64,000 bases of DNA from Akebia trifoliata (GCA_017979445.1 CM030711.1:11625221-11689220), one strand, 5' to 3'; positions 11,935 through 23,455 are shown, counted from the stretch's first letter. Translations and numbers: made by a program. The notes: generated by a model from the letters alone, not told the origin.

Positions 11935-13000
11935 GAGATTTAATACTCATATTTTTATATATATTAGATATATCATATTTATGCACAAGAAAATGATATG
12001 CATTATTATTATTGGCATAGCCAATAAATATACAATTAATAGTTTTAGGTTATAACTTAGTTATTTTAGGAATTAGAACTACTACTTTTGTAAGGTACCC
12101 CCACACTTTCAAAAATTTATAAGAAGGCATTTTGTATTTTTCATAATTTATAATGTATTTGTTAGTTTTCTTATGAGATATTTTGTTAAGAATGTAATTT
12201 GCAGAAAGCAAAGCTTCCCCAAATAAATTTTGTGATAAACCAAAACTAATAAGCATTGCATTCAATACTTTTTTTTAATGTTCAATTTTTCCTTTCAGCA
12301 ATACCATTTTGTCGAGGCGTATATGGTGTTGTTGTTTGGTAAATAATTTTATATTAAACACAAAGCTCATAAAAAAATAATGAATCATATTCAACACCTA
12401 TGTATGTTCTTAGGACCTTTATCTTTTTGTTGAGTTTGATTTTTAACCTCATGCTTATAATTAATAAATATTTTTATAACTTCATTCTTGTTTCTTATTA
12501 AATATGCATAGCAATATTAAGTGCAATCATCAATAAAGGTGATAAAATATTTTTTACCTTATCTATTTTAACCAAATTTTATATCAGAAAAATCATTGTG
12601 TATCAAATCTAAAGGTTTATAATGTCTTTCAATATATTTTGAAGATTATTTTGAAAACTTAGATTCCACAAAAATTTTCCATTTATGATTAACATCAAAG
12701 ATAAATTTAAGCAACAATCTTAAATTAATTAATATTTTTAAATAATCATAATTAACATGTTCTAATCTACCATGTCAAATATAAGGTAACTCAAGCATGT
12801 GAACAAAAGAATTATTAATTTTATTATTATAATTGATCGTTATTACATTTAATTTGAATAACCTATCACAAAGGTATCCATTTGTCACATACATTCCACC
12901 TTTAATAAGAATAAATTTATCAGACTCGAATACTAATTGGAAATCCTTTTTACTAAGTAAAGATCTGGATACAAGATTTTTTCAGATATTGAGTGTTAAA
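11800..13000 (-). pseudogene. Copia integrase remnant
   Basis: Minus-strand translation shows the GAG-pre-integrase segment near 13000-12700 (LLSKKDFQLVFESDKF, then HGRLEHVNYDYL), the C-terminal half of the catalytic core near 12340-12270 (TTPYTPRQNGIAERKN, containing the catalytic Glu region), the 12265-12050 ORF (GEALLSANYILNKISHKKTN, PSYKFLKVWGYL) and then IFIGYANNNNAYHFLVHK and VVFFENTFPCK to about 11890. These are consecutive parts of one Copia integrase interrupted by several stops. Confidence 0.75.
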
Positions 13001-13039
13001 TACCTAAAAATATGTATTTTTCCATTATTTTATAGAGCC

Positions 13040-14370
13040 CTTAATCGTATTTTCTAACTTAGGAGTTACAATATATTCGTAAAATCATACATTATAGTTA
13101 ATTCATTATAAGTTATATTTTATTGATTAAATTATATATATTTCACAAATTTCAAAGATTTGATATATATCTATTTCTTATAAGCAAAATAGATGGGAAT
13201 GAAAAAATCAAAGAGTGGAAAAACTACCAAAGTAAAAGTCAAAGTACGATCCAAGAGATTCAATGGTTCCGAATTAATAGAATCAAATTCTAAATCTACT
13301 ACATCATACCGTTTTACCATAACTTTTGACTCACTAATTGAAATAAGACGAAATCAAATGATTAAAAAATTGATTTTGAAAAGAACAAATTTGTATTTCA
13401 CGAAATAAAGTTAATTTGGATTTCGAATCCATAAAAAATACTTAACAAGTTAGAAACTTTAAGTCTGTCGTGTTTTACCATTTTGGACGTAACTTTTGAC
13501 TCGATAATCCAAATAAGACAAGGTAAATAGGGTTAGAACTCGAATTGAGAGGGAAATATAATTTTACTTCATGTAAAATATCTAATTCAAACGAAAAATG
13601 ACAAAAATGTGTTGTCAAGAAATCTAGTTTTTGTCTATAAAAAGAAATTAACTTTAAGTTTTTGGACTCTCTCTTGACTTTTTCTTTTGTCTCTCTCTCT
13701 CTCTTTCTCTCTATTTTATTTTATTTTTTTCGCTTTTTGTTTTAGGTTTTAGTTATTATTTTCTATAAATTGGAATATGGGTATTTGTTCAAAATGTATT
13801 TCAAAGATCAATAAAAGATAAGTTATTTTTCATCTATTTATTTCTTGATTTTTTCAGAATGAGTTTTGAGTAAATATTATTTCTAAAGATAAGTTATTTC
13901 TCTTTAATAAATATTATTTATAAAATTATATTATTTATTTCTCCTTATCCCTCATGTCGAGTGTGATTCGTTACTATTGAGGAAAGCTCATTATATCAAA
14001 TGTTTGCTGTAATGTATGATCATTAATCAATTCTTATATTTATAAAAAAATAAATAAGGATTTTTATTGTTAAACTTTCTGAATCAAGAACATTTGTCGA
14101 TTTCTTAATTTGAGTTATTTAAAAATAAATTGATTTAAATTAATTATTCTTGGTGGATTCAGCCTTCTTAAATATTTTTCAATTCAAAATTTTTTTAGTT
14201 AATTTAACTATTTTTGATAAAATTTAATTTTTCTCCAAAATCACACATTTTTCTTTTGATTTTATAAAATATGAAATATTAGTCCTCCAATCCTCAATAG
14301 AACGACCCTACTTACTAATATAAATGAGGTTTTAATTTTAATTTTATATTTTAATCTTTTTTTTTAGAAA
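13040..14370. other. Possible secondary insertion inside Copia protease region
   Basis: Protease-like minus-strand coding text stops near 14370 and resumes near 13030, with about 1.3 kb of very AT-rich DNA between. It holds a CT-rich microsatellite (13690-13715), a TATA-like CTATAAAAAG at about 13636 and no recognisable coding. It may be a decayed solo LTR or other insertion; ends and target-site duplication not resolved. Confidence 0.35.
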
Positions 14371-14379
14371 CACTTTATG

Positions 14380-15069
14380 CGACGAACATCGAGTACGTGC
14401 AACACAACATTTTGAGTAAAATTTTTTCTTGAAGTAAATTTTAACACAACCTTTCCTTGACTTTTAATTATTGAAACTGAAGAATTTCCCATAAATAATT
14501 TTATTTCATGTTTCACTTTCTTGTATTCTGAAAAGATATTCTTATCAGAATATATACGTCAAATGGCACTTATGTTTACCCACCATTTTTTAGTATTTTC
14601 AATTAAATTAGTTTTAGAGAAAATTATAGAGAGGTTGATGTAGAAAATAATTGCTGTAAGATTTTCTATTTCAGTTAATTGAGCTTGAACATATTTATTC
14701 TTTGATGAATTTAACTCCTTGTACTTACGGTGTCCAGAATTGTTACATATAACAATTTCCTTTGAATATTTTATAATCATTTTTTTATAACACTAACTAC
14801 TCTGGTTGGAGAGTTTACTCTTTTTGTTGTGAGAGTTCAACTTAAGTTTTTTTATCCTCCATTACATTGGTTTTAGTTTTGATAGAATGATTTTTCAATC
14901 TTATTTTTTTCACTAATATGATTGTCTTCTTCAATCCCTAGTCATACAATCAAGTTTTCAATCTTAAATTCTTTATGTTTATACTTTAAATAATTTTTGA
15001 AAACTTTCTACAGTGGTGATAATTTTTCAATAATGCATGTCACTTAAAAACTTTTATTAATTATCATAT
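14380..15069 (-). pseudogene. Copia gag C-terminus, zinc knuckle and protease remnant
   Basis: Starting at the Gypsy junction (15069) the minus strand continues Copia gag (FKNYLKYKHKEFKIENLIV, then IEEDNH). The ORF at 14780-14559 follows with a decayed zinc knuckle (ICNNSGHRKYKE, cysteines and histidine partly kept) and the protease start (WWVNISA where WWxDSGA is usual), so the catalytic Asp is replaced by Asn. It is the direct continuation of the gag text at 31643-32110. Confidence 0.7.
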
Positions 15070-17041
15070 TGTAGACACCCCAATTTGCACGAACCCATAG
15101 GAAAATCCAAATTTTCTCGAATTAATTTCGATTTAGAACTCAAGTTCTTCGACGGACCCACATTGCTATTTTGCATCATTTTCATGCATACATGCATCAT
15201 CTCATATCATTGCATGCCCATGCCTTGTCCCTAATCCACTTAAACCTATGCCCATCACCCAAACCCAAATCCAAATCCATATCCCAAATCCAAATCCAAG
15301 TCCATGTCCTAACCCAAAACCAAGTCCATCCTAAGCCCAAACCCAAGTCCACATCCCTAACCCAAAACCAAGTCCATCCTAAGCCCAAATCCAAGTCCAT
15401 ATCCCAAACCCAAACCCAAGTCCATTCTCTCACCCCTTATATGATGACACATGTTGATACCTCATAAGCCCCCAATACCCAATGCATCATCTAATTGGAG
15501 GGTCAACTTTCCCTTTGTGAAAACTCAAGAATGCCCTTCTCAAAAGGTTTAGTCAAACCAAAAAGGTTGTTTGGTCTTTGGTAATAATCCATAAAGGTGA
15601 GGGAACTTCCCATTATACCCTCAAAAGGTGGGAATCTTCAAGTACATACATGGAGTTCTCCCATTGGTCCATTTCAAAATTATACTTCCACCCTTGCTTT
15701 ATTTGTTATTTACAAATGAACCAAAGTCTACTTTTCACCTACCACTTCACCTTTACACATGTCATCCTCCTATTCACCCTCCCAAATGTGCTTTTGTTTT
15801 CCCATTGGTCCATTTCAAAACTACACTTCCACCCTTGCTTTATGAGTTATTTACAAATAAACCAAGATCTACTTTTTACCTACCACTCCACCTTTACACA
15901 TGTCACTCCCCCATTCACCCTCCCAAAAGTACTTTTGTTCTCTCACCTCTATTTACCAAAAAACCAAGGATCAAAGCATGCTTTTAGGGTTTCTTCACAA
16001 ATGTCATCTTTACCCCCATACAAATGAAAAATTCAAAAAGAAATAACCTAAATCTCATGTCCATTTTCTTCATTTTTAGGGTTGGACCACTTTATCCCCA
16101 AAAGTCTTCCAAAAACTCTATAAATACCCTCAATTTCCATGAACAACTCATGCTCTCAAGCCCCCATCTCTCAACCTAAAACTCTACAAAAATTCCTACT
16201 CATTCTCTCATCTTCTAAACTTCAACTCAACCCTTAACCATCTCATTCATCTCTCAAGCCTACTCTTCAAGGTCCAAGTTCACCATCAAGGGACAAGGTA
16301 GGGTTTAAGATGTAGTTTACTTATTTCAAAGTTTGCATTCTCTTCTTCTAACCCTCTCTTTATTTTATTTTTAGAAAGCCTTAGGATGTAATGTATACCC
16401 TCTCCCATCCCCGGTAGATTGGACTAAGGTTCGATCGAAAGGATGGGGGTTGAAGCCCTTTTCACCTCAATCTCATGCATCATATTGTACACAATGCACA
16501 CACTCACCTATGCATGGCAATGATGAAGAAATGTGTCACCCTCTTGATGGGGTGAAACACTAAGTTTCTAGCCATGCATACATGCATCATGGTTGTGGCC
16601 TTAAGGGAACTCCATCATGGAGTCTCTCTAAAAGTTCAAACCTACATTCATATTCATAAATTTAATGTGGCTACATGGGTCATTCTTTTCCATAGAATGC
16701 CCCTAATGTCATGTTAAAAATCAAAAACCCTTTGTTAAGGGAATATTCCACTTAATGCACACACCACTCTTACCATACATTCTCATGCATTTTAATATTT
16801 TTTTCTTGAATTTTTTACAAAATAAAATGGCCAAGCAAGGTAACCACCTTTGGTGGAGAGGATGGGGTGCCTAACACCTTCCCCATCCTCTAATCGGACC
16901 TCCTTACCTAGATCTTAGGTAGACCTTGCCCTTTCCAACAAATGAGAGTCACTACAATGCCATGGAAAAAATGGTTTTCAAAAAATCAATTCGGGTGCCC
17001 ATTCACACCCATTTCCAAAAAAGAATGGTGGCGACTCCAAA
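15070..17041 (+). repeat. 5' LTR of the Gypsy element
   Basis: Starts TGTAGACACCCCAATTTGCA; its mate is at 29667-31642. The shared sequence ends in GGCGACTCCAAAC. I find substitutions at 16436 (C/T), 16620 (G/A), 16635 (T/G) and one near 17022, plus small indels in homopolymers. Positions 15240-15430 form a C/A-rich imperfect repeat of CCAAACCCAAGTCCA type, which creates long but meaningless ORFs on both strands. These ORFs recur identically in the 3' LTR. Confidence 0.93.
16119..16126 (+). promoter_or_regulatory. TATA box of the 5' LTR
   Basis: TATAAATA in the context CTCTATAAATACCC, a near-perfect plant TATA box about 1.05 kb into the LTR; transcription would start about 30 bp downstream. 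The same site is present in the 3' LTR at 30716. Confidence 0.65.
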
Positions 17042-17891
17042 CTGGGGAACTTGTGGGTCCAAACCAATTTGACTTGGTCATTTTCTTTTCTTTCATATTT
17101 TCTTTCAAAAAAAAAAATATTCAACTTTATTTTTAGTTTCATTTTTGTTACTAACATATTTGTTGGTTGATTCACTTTGTTGTGCTTATGATGTTCTCTT
17201 CTTGTGGGAATGCATGTAATTTTTTTTTTTTTGTACTTGTTCAAGGTTGTAAGGGTTGATACACATTTGTAATGCACTTGTGCACATTCGATTCATATCT
17301 CATTGCACAAACCACCTTCTCCTATTTTAAAAATCTAACCCCGGATGCCGGTACTCTCAAGCCCCCTAGATCGTTCATTTGGGGAGGCGGGGAGGAGAAC
17401 ATCCACCTCAATCACCAACCTAAGAAGTGTACATTTCAATGTGCATGGAGGTTTGAAGATTGAGTAACCTCAAACCACCTATAGCCGCATGCATCAAAAT
17501 ACGATTAGAGGCATAGGACACAAATGTCAAGATGTATCAACCCTTGGGTATCTTGTAATGTTCTTTTTTAGCCCTTGAAGGCAAGGTTGTAATGTCCAAA
17601 GGGGCAAAGTTGTATAGATTTTAGGTTTTTTTTTTTTCCTTTATTTTCTTACATGTCCCCCTAGGTAAAGGGGGAAATCTCTATATATTTTTATGCTTTG
17701 CATCATAAAAAAAAAAAAAATTTGTACCCCAAGCCAAAAAACAGAGGCTATGTGCCTCAAAATCTCAAAAAAAAATTAAAAAAAAAAAAAAAAAAAATTT
17801 TTTTTTTTTTGCAAAAATTAAGGTTCTGGTCCGTTTTTAAAGAGCGGACCAGTACAAAAGCTCTTCGGTCCGTTCATTAAAAACGGACCCC

Positions 17892-17922
<31 letters not shown>

Positions 17923-18150
17923 TTGCTCATTTTGTTCCTTACATCAGTCTTGACAACTTTTCTCTTGGACTTTATTTTTCTTTTAAGTTTTAGGGCTTGA
18001 AAATGATTAAATACACCATTTCTTCGTTAAACTTAGGGTCTACCCCTCGCCACTTTGTGTTTGACCCAAATGGAGCTCGCCTCCACTCTACCTATCAAAG
18101 TTGATCCGGACCCAATGTGACACACTATACCCCTTACCCATAACCACTCC
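17042..18150 (+). other. Gypsy leader, first part, with hairpin and homopolymers
   Basis: Begins TGGGGAACTTGTGGG just after the LTR. Together with the LTR end this reads TGGCGACTCC, a gap, then TGGGGA, which resembles the arginine-tRNA-type primer-binding sites of Tat/Ogre elements. Long A and T runs at 17700-17815 and 17890-17925 flank a hairpin-forming stretch (17826-17888): GGTCCGTTTTTAA near its start and TTAAAAACGGACC near its end, with an inner GGTCCG/CGGACC pair. No coding text. Confidence 0.55.
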
Positions 18151-18159
18151 GAATTGGGT

Positions 18160-18985
18160 CCGCGACCCGTATCCACACCAAAATGGGTCCACAACCCATA
18201 TCCACTTTCAATTGGGTCCACGACCCATACCCACTTCCAAATGGGTCCACAACCCATATCCACTTCTAGATGGGTCCACGACCCATACCATATCAAAATG
18301 AGTCCATGACCCATATCCACTTCCAATTGGGTCCACGACCCATACCATATCCAAAGGGGCCCACAACCCATATCCACTTCCAATTGGGTTTACGACCCAT
18401 ATCCACTTCTAGATGGGTCCACGACCCATATCATATCCAAATGGGCCCACAACCCATATCCACTTCCAATTGGGTCCACGACCCATATCCACTTCCAATT
18501 GGGTCCACGACCCGTATCCACTTCCAAATGGGTCCATGACCCATATCCACTTCCAATTGGGTCCACGACCCATATCCATATCCAATTGGGTCCATGACCC
18601 ACATCCATATCAAATTGGGTCCACGACCCATATCATTCCAATTGGGTCCACGACCCATATTCATATCCAATTGGGTCCACGACCCACATCCATATCCAAC
18701 TGGGTCCACGACCCATACCTTTCCAATTGGGTCCACAACCCATGTCCATATCCAATTGGGTCCACGATCCACATCATTCCAATTGGGTCCACGACCCACA
18801 TCCATATCCAACTGGGTCCACGACCCATATCCTTCTAATTGGGTCCACGACCCATGTCCATATCTAAATGAAGCAACAACCCATATCCGTATCCAATTGG
18901 GTCCATGACCCATACCCACCTCAAAATGGGTCCACAACCCTTATCTACTTCTAACTGGGTCTATGACCCGTATCTTTACCGAAGG
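18160..18985 (+). repeat. Minisatellite array 1 (~29-bp unit) in Gypsy leader
   Basis: About 27-28 imperfect copies of a unit close to GGGTCCACGACCCATATCCA plus CTTCCAATT. Some units are shortened to about 26-27 bp. Each unit contains the palindrome GGGTC-CAC-GACCC. Because the unit lacks stops in several frames, long repetitive ORFs appear on both strands (GPRPIS..., HDPYP...); these are artefacts. Confidence 0.92.
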
Positions 18986-19129
18986 GGTCCATGACCCATA
19001 ACCACTTTAAGATCCACCTGAGTGGGGTCTATCTCCATGGCCCACGTATATTTCAAGTCAGGACCACAACTCATACCCAACCCAAATCAGAGCTATCAGT
19101 TAATCTACCTTTTACAAAATACATTTTTA

Positions 19130-19850
19130 GCTCGGTGTTAACAAACCTCCGGCTCCGTGCTGATGAACCTTCGGTTCCGTACCGATAAACCTCCAGCTCC
19201 ATGCTGACAAACCTCCAGCTCCGTGCTGACAAACCTCCGGCTCGATGCCGATGAACCTTCGGCTCCGTGCTGATGAACCTTCGGCTCCGTGCCGACAAAC
19301 CTCCGGCTCCATGCTGATAAACCTCCAGCTCCGTGCTGATGAACCTCCAGCTCCGTGCTGACAAACCTCCGGCTCCGTGTCGATGAACCTCCAGCTCCGT
19401 GCTGACAAACCTCCGGCTCCGTGCTGATAAACCTCCAGCTCCATGCTGATGAACTTCCAGCTCCGTGCTGACAAACCTCCGGCTCCGTGTCGATGAACCT
19501 CCAGCTCCGTGCTGACAAACCTCCGGCTCCGTGCCGATGAACCTTCAGGCTCCGTGCTGATGAACCTTCGGCTCCGTGCCGACAAACCTCCGGCTCCATG
19601 CTGATGAACCTTCGGTTCCGTACCGATAAACCTCCAGCTCCGTGCTGACAAACCTCCGGCTCCGTGCTGATGAACCTTCAGCTCCGTGCTGACAAACCTC
19701 CAGCTCCGCGCTGACAAACCTTTGGCTCCGTGCCGATAACCTTCCGGCTCCCCGCCAATAAACCTTCAGCTCCGTGCTGACAAACCCCAGTTCCGTGCTA
19801 ATCAATATCTGGCTCTGTGCCGATGAACCCCAACTCTGTGCTGACAAAAA
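19130..19850 (+). repeat. Minisatellite array 2 (22-bp unit) in Gypsy leader
   Basis: About 32 imperfect copies of the 22-bp unit CTCCGTGCTGAYRAACCTYC plus RG. Higher-order similarity is visible: blocks of several units recur (the order around 19240-19310 resembles 19540-19610). Stop-free frames again create spurious 100-196-residue minus-strand ORFs. Confidence 0.92.
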
Positions 19851-19978
19851 ATCAAAACCTCAACCAAATTCAGGATTTTCTTAATGCAACTTTACCAATT
19901 AAATCGATCTGACCTAATAAATCATCATGCATCTTCATTATGTAAATTATATATTAATGCCTAACCTCTTATCCACAG

Positions 19979-22900
19979 GTGGCCAAACGACCTAGAAAGA
20001 AGTACTTGCCACCTGACAATCCTCCATATTTTCTACGCTCGCAACCAATCATGAGTACTTCAGAGCAACCTCAACAGACAGTGACAGAAGTAATAACAGA
20101 TCTCACCTCAAAGTTAGATATAGTAGTGAAGGCATTGGAAAAACATGATAAAATTTTAGATCTACTAATGGCGAATCCAAGCATCATTCAAGCTGTACAA
20201 CATCAGGCATCCGGTTCGAATCAGGCTATACCCGAACAACTGCAACAACAACTTCCGCAAGCACCGAATACCTTACCACCCACCGTCCCTACCAATCAAG
20301 GACCACCAATTCACATTCACTGCAATCAACCACGACATGAGGTCATTCAAGAGGAAGAATGTGAATTTAGGGCAGCTGAAGTAAGGAGTACCACAGAAGA
20401 GAAACTTGCCAACAAGCTTGAGGCAGTCGAGGAGGAAATTAGAAAGATGAAGGGTAAGGACTCCGTAAGTGGAATGAGGTTCAGAGACCTCTGCCTATAC
20501 CCCAATGCACCATTACCACCAAAGTTCAAGTGTCCTGATTTCGAGAAGTATAACGGCATTGGATGCCCTCTATCACACTTGAAGCTTTATTGTGGATCCA
20601 TGTGCCAATTTGGGGATGACGATAGATTGTTGGTTCAACTCTTTCAAAGGAGTCTGACAGGGGCAGCTCTTTCATGGTTTTCACAATTGGATCACTCTCG
20701 AATCAAGAGCTGGCAGGATCTGGCTACGATTTTCTCAGAAGAGTACAAATTCAATACAGATATGGGATTGGACAGGAATGACATGGCAAAGATGACACGG
20801 AAGCCGAAAGAAAGCGTGAAAGAGTATGCGCAAAGGTGGCGGGAATCGGCCTCCAAAGTAAAACCACCGATGACTGAACAAGAGATGAATACCATATTCA
20901 TCTCAACTTTGGGCCATTCATTCTACACGCATCTAGTGGGTCATACAACTGCAAGCTTCTCGTCATTGGTCCAAGTGGCGGATCGAGTTGAAGACGGTAT
21001 TCGGTCAGGTCTGATCTACGACTTGTCCAGTCTAGGGGCACCAGCAGGGGGGTCTACTCAACGGAAACCGGTAGTCTTGAACAAGAAAAAAGAAGAGGCA
21101 CAAGTTAACAATGTACAACCTGTTCAACCTTTTTTCATCTCAAACCAGAGGCCGCCAATACCTCAGGTCCCTTTCAAGGTGAACCCACCTCAAGCTGCAC
21201 CGGCTCCACCAGTATTTCAGTTTGGTCAAAATCCAGTATTCGGTCAGAACCCACAGTTCGCCCAGAACCATCAAACCGAGCAGCGTAGACCTAACAGAAT
21301 CCCTCGAGTCTTCACTCGTCTGCCTATGACTCTATCCGAACTACTCCCAGCACTACTCAGGGGAGAATATCTCACCAAAAGGCAGCCAAACCCAGAGGCG
21401 ATTAAGGGACCAGGATACAATCCCAATCAATTCTGTGAATTTCACATGGGTGCACCGGGGCATGCTACCGACCAATGTTGGCAACTCAAGCACCAAGTGC
21501 AGAATTTAATCGACAGGAAAACGATCATCTTGGATGGTCCGGCAACCCAAGCACCTCAGCAGAATATCAATCAGAACCCGCTACCGACGCATAATGGGGG
21601 AGGTAATGGGCCGACAGTCAATGCCATAGAGAGGGATGAACCAAGCTTCAACCCTTCAGTTTTGATAGCACCCATTGGCTCTAAGGTTAGAGTCAATTTG
21701 AGAAAAGAACCAATCATCAAGCATCAATGCATTACCACAAGATACAACCACCAACCACTATCCCAACTTCCCGTCAGACTGGCCAATCTCACAATTCACT
21801 CCAACTCCCAAACTTCAAATCCTTCACGACCACCTCTCATTATACCCTACACATCAACAATTTCAAGTTCTACTGCTCGTCCACCTCTCATTATACCGTG
21901 CACCATACCAACGTCAGGCCCTTCTTCCCGACCACCCCTTGTCATACCCTACGCTACACCGACCCCTCAAACTTCAAGCTTTTCCTCTCGACCACCCCTC
22001 ATCCTATCTTATACCAACCCACAAACCCCAAACACCCCTACATCAACCATCAAACCTAGTCCGCCACCTCTTATCCTCCATGTAAAGCCAGATCCTCAAC
22101 CCATGACCATCATGTCCCCTAAATCCTTCCCATACCGCTCCAGCCAAACCGTCCCATGGAGTTATGAGACGCTGATCGTAACATCTGCAGGAATTGAGAA
22201 ACCGAAAGAGGCCATGGTAACAGACATTGGTCATATGACCAGATCAGGAAGATGCTACAAAATACCAGAAAAAGAACAAAAAAGGCAGAACGAGGAAGAT
22301 GATAGAAGAAAAGAAAAAGGGAAAGGAAAGCTGGTAGAGGAAGAACAAACACTTCAAGGGGAACCAGAAAAGAAGAAGAGTAGGGTAACTGACAAGGAGG
22401 CAACAGACCTCCTCAAGCTCATTCGAAAGAGTGAGTACAACATAGTAGAGCAGTTGAATAGAATGCCAGCTCAAATCAGTATCTTTGACTTACTTTTAAA
22501 CTCAGAGCATCATCGGGAAGCACTACTCAAAGTCCTTAGTAATGCACATGTACCTGAGACCACCTCACCAGAAGAGTTGGAAAAGACAGTAGGTCAGATC
22601 ATGGCCTCCAATCCGATCACCTTCACCGAGGATGAGCTTATTAGCGGAGGACGCGGACACATTGAACCATTGCACATTATGGTGATGTGCAAAGGTATGA
22701 TGGTAGCAAGGGTACTGATCGACAATGGTTCGGCTCTTAATGTCTGTCCTCTGCAAACTGTGCACAAGTTAAACGCGGATTTATCTTACCTCCGGCCAAC
22801 TAGAAGGACCGTAAGGGCTTTTGATAGTAGAAAAACTGAGTCATTAGGAGAACTGGATCTCCCAGTCACTATCGGATCATGTACTTTCGAAATAACATTC

Positions 22901-23455
22901 GAGATCTTGGACATACCCTCGGCATTCAATCTCCTTCTAGGAAGACCCTGGATCCACACCGCAGGGGCAGTCCCCTCTTCCTTGCACCAGCGAGTCAAAT
23001 TCATCATGGGACAGCGAATGATATCGGTCCTCGCAGAAAATCTCATACCAGCCGATCGATCGCCGGATGTGCCTTATATCGATGTAGAAATGACCGGGGA
23101 TAAAGAGGGGTTTCACGCCTTTCAGTTTACATCTATCAATCACATTCAAAGGGGAAAAGAGAAGACAAGGGCAAGGTGGTCAAAAGCAAACCTAATGGTC
23201 GGACGAGTGATGAAAAGGGCGGGATATCGTCCGAAACAAGGGTTAGGGCCTAAAGGAAAAGGCAGGGCCACGTTGATCAGCATACGAAAATACATTCCCT
23301 ACTTTGGTCTTGGATTCAAGCCTACGAGGAAAGACATCTCTGATATGAAGGATAAAAGAGGGAGCTTCGACTTGCACGAAGACAGAACCGAGAGCCTAAT
23401 GTGGGGAACTTGGGCAAAGTACCACATATCAACATCAGCTTCCCACCATCCTTGA
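19979..23455 (+). CDS. gag-pro: Gypsy gag-protease polyprotein with terminal G-patch
   Basis: An open frame of 1158 codons. The frame opens with GTG at 19979 right after a splice-acceptor-like ATCCACAG; the first ATG is at 20051 (MSTSEQPQQT). Domains: coiled, Gln-rich N-terminus; retrotransposon gag core about residues 166-341 (RSLTGAALSWFSQL, YKFNTDMGLDRND, SVKEYAQRWRE); a zinc-finger-like CEFHMGAPGHATDQC near 485-500; a Pro/Ser/Thr-rich linker (about 600-720); a pepsin-like retroviral protease near 895-1010 with LIDNGSALNV as the catalytic motif (Asn replaces the usual Thr/Ser after Asp, common in this lineage) and FNLLLGRPW; then a Gly-rich G-patch at about 1072-1115 (GYRPKQGLGPKGKG). The ORF is intact. 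Gag packages RNA and the protease cuts the polyprotein in virus-like particles. Confidence 0.9.
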   Translation: MAKRPRKKYLPPDNPPYFLRSQPIMSTSEQPQQTVTEVITDLTSKLDIVVKALEKHDKILDLLMANPSIIQAVQHQASGSNQAIPEQLQQQLPQAPNTLPPTVPTNQGPPIHIHCNQPRHEVIQEEECEFRAAEVRSTTEEKLANKLEAVEEEIRKMKGKDSVSGMRFRDLCLYPNAPLPPKFKCPDFEKYNGIGCPLSHLKLYCGSMCQFGDDDRLLVQLFQRSLTGAALSWFSQLDHSRIKSWQDLATIFSEEYKFNTDMGLDRNDMAKMTRKPKESVKEYAQRWRESASKVKPPMTEQEMNTIFISTLGHSFYTHLVGHTTASFSSLVQVADRVEDGIRSGLIYDLSSLGAPAGGSTQRKPVVLNKKKEEAQVNNVQPVQPFFISNQRPPIPQVPFKVNPPQAAPAPPVFQFGQNPVFGQNPQFAQNHQTEQRRPNRIPRVFTRLPMTLSELLPALLRGEYLTKRQPNPEAIKGPGYNPNQFCEFHMGAPGHATDQCWQLKHQVQNLIDRKTIILDGPATQAPQQNINQNPLPTHNGGGNGPTVNAIERDEPSFNPSVLIAPIGSKVRVNLRKEPIIKHQCITTRYNHQPLSQLPVRLANLTIHSNSQTSNPSRPPLIIPYTSTISSSTARPPLIIPCTIPTSGPSSRPPLVIPYATPTPQTSSFSSRPPLILSYTNPQTPNTPTSTIKPSPPPLILHVKPDPQPMTIMSPKSFPYRSSQTVPWSYETLIVTSAGIEKPKEAMVTDIGHMTRSGRCYKIPEKEQKRQNEEDDRRKEKGKGKLVEEEQTLQGEPEKKKSRVTDKEATDLLKLIRKSEYNIVEQLNRMPAQISIFDLLLNSEHHREALLKVLSNAHVPETTSPEELEKTVGQIMASNPITFTEDELISGGRGHIEPLHIMVMCKGMMVARVLIDNGSALNVCPLQTVHKLNADLSYLRPTRRTVRAFDSRKTESLGELDLPVTIGSCTFEITFEILDIPSAFNLLLGRPWIHTAGAVPSSLHQRVKFIMGQRMISVLAENLIPADRSPDVPYIDVEMTGDKEGFHAFQFTSINHIQRGKEKTRARWSKANLMVGRVMKRAGYRPKQGLGPKGKGRATLISIRKYIPYFGLGFKPTRKDISDMKDKRGSFDLHEDRTESLMWGTWAKYHISTSASHHP

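Noticed and set aside
15171..16027. ORFs of 98, 149 and 119 codons, repeated identically at 29768-30624
   Set aside because: They lie inside the two Gypsy LTRs, overlap in several frames and read low-complexity Pro/Lys/Ser or unmatched text; identity follows from LTR identity.
18033..18937. Long overlapping ORFs on both strands reading GPRPIS/HDPYP or WTQLEVDMG repeats
   Set aside because: Products of a stop-free 29-bp minisatellite.
19071..19847. Minus ORFs of 97-196 codons reading SARSWRFIST-type repeats
   Set aside because: Products of the 22-bp minisatellite; no start context or domain.
18160..19850. CRISPR-like array
   Set aside because: Units are contiguous tandem repeats without unique spacers, inside a eukaryotic retrotransposon.
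21727..22474. Plus and minus ORFs inside gag-pro
   Set aside because: Shadows of the gag-protease frame in its Pro/Ser-rich and Lys/Glu-rich linkers.
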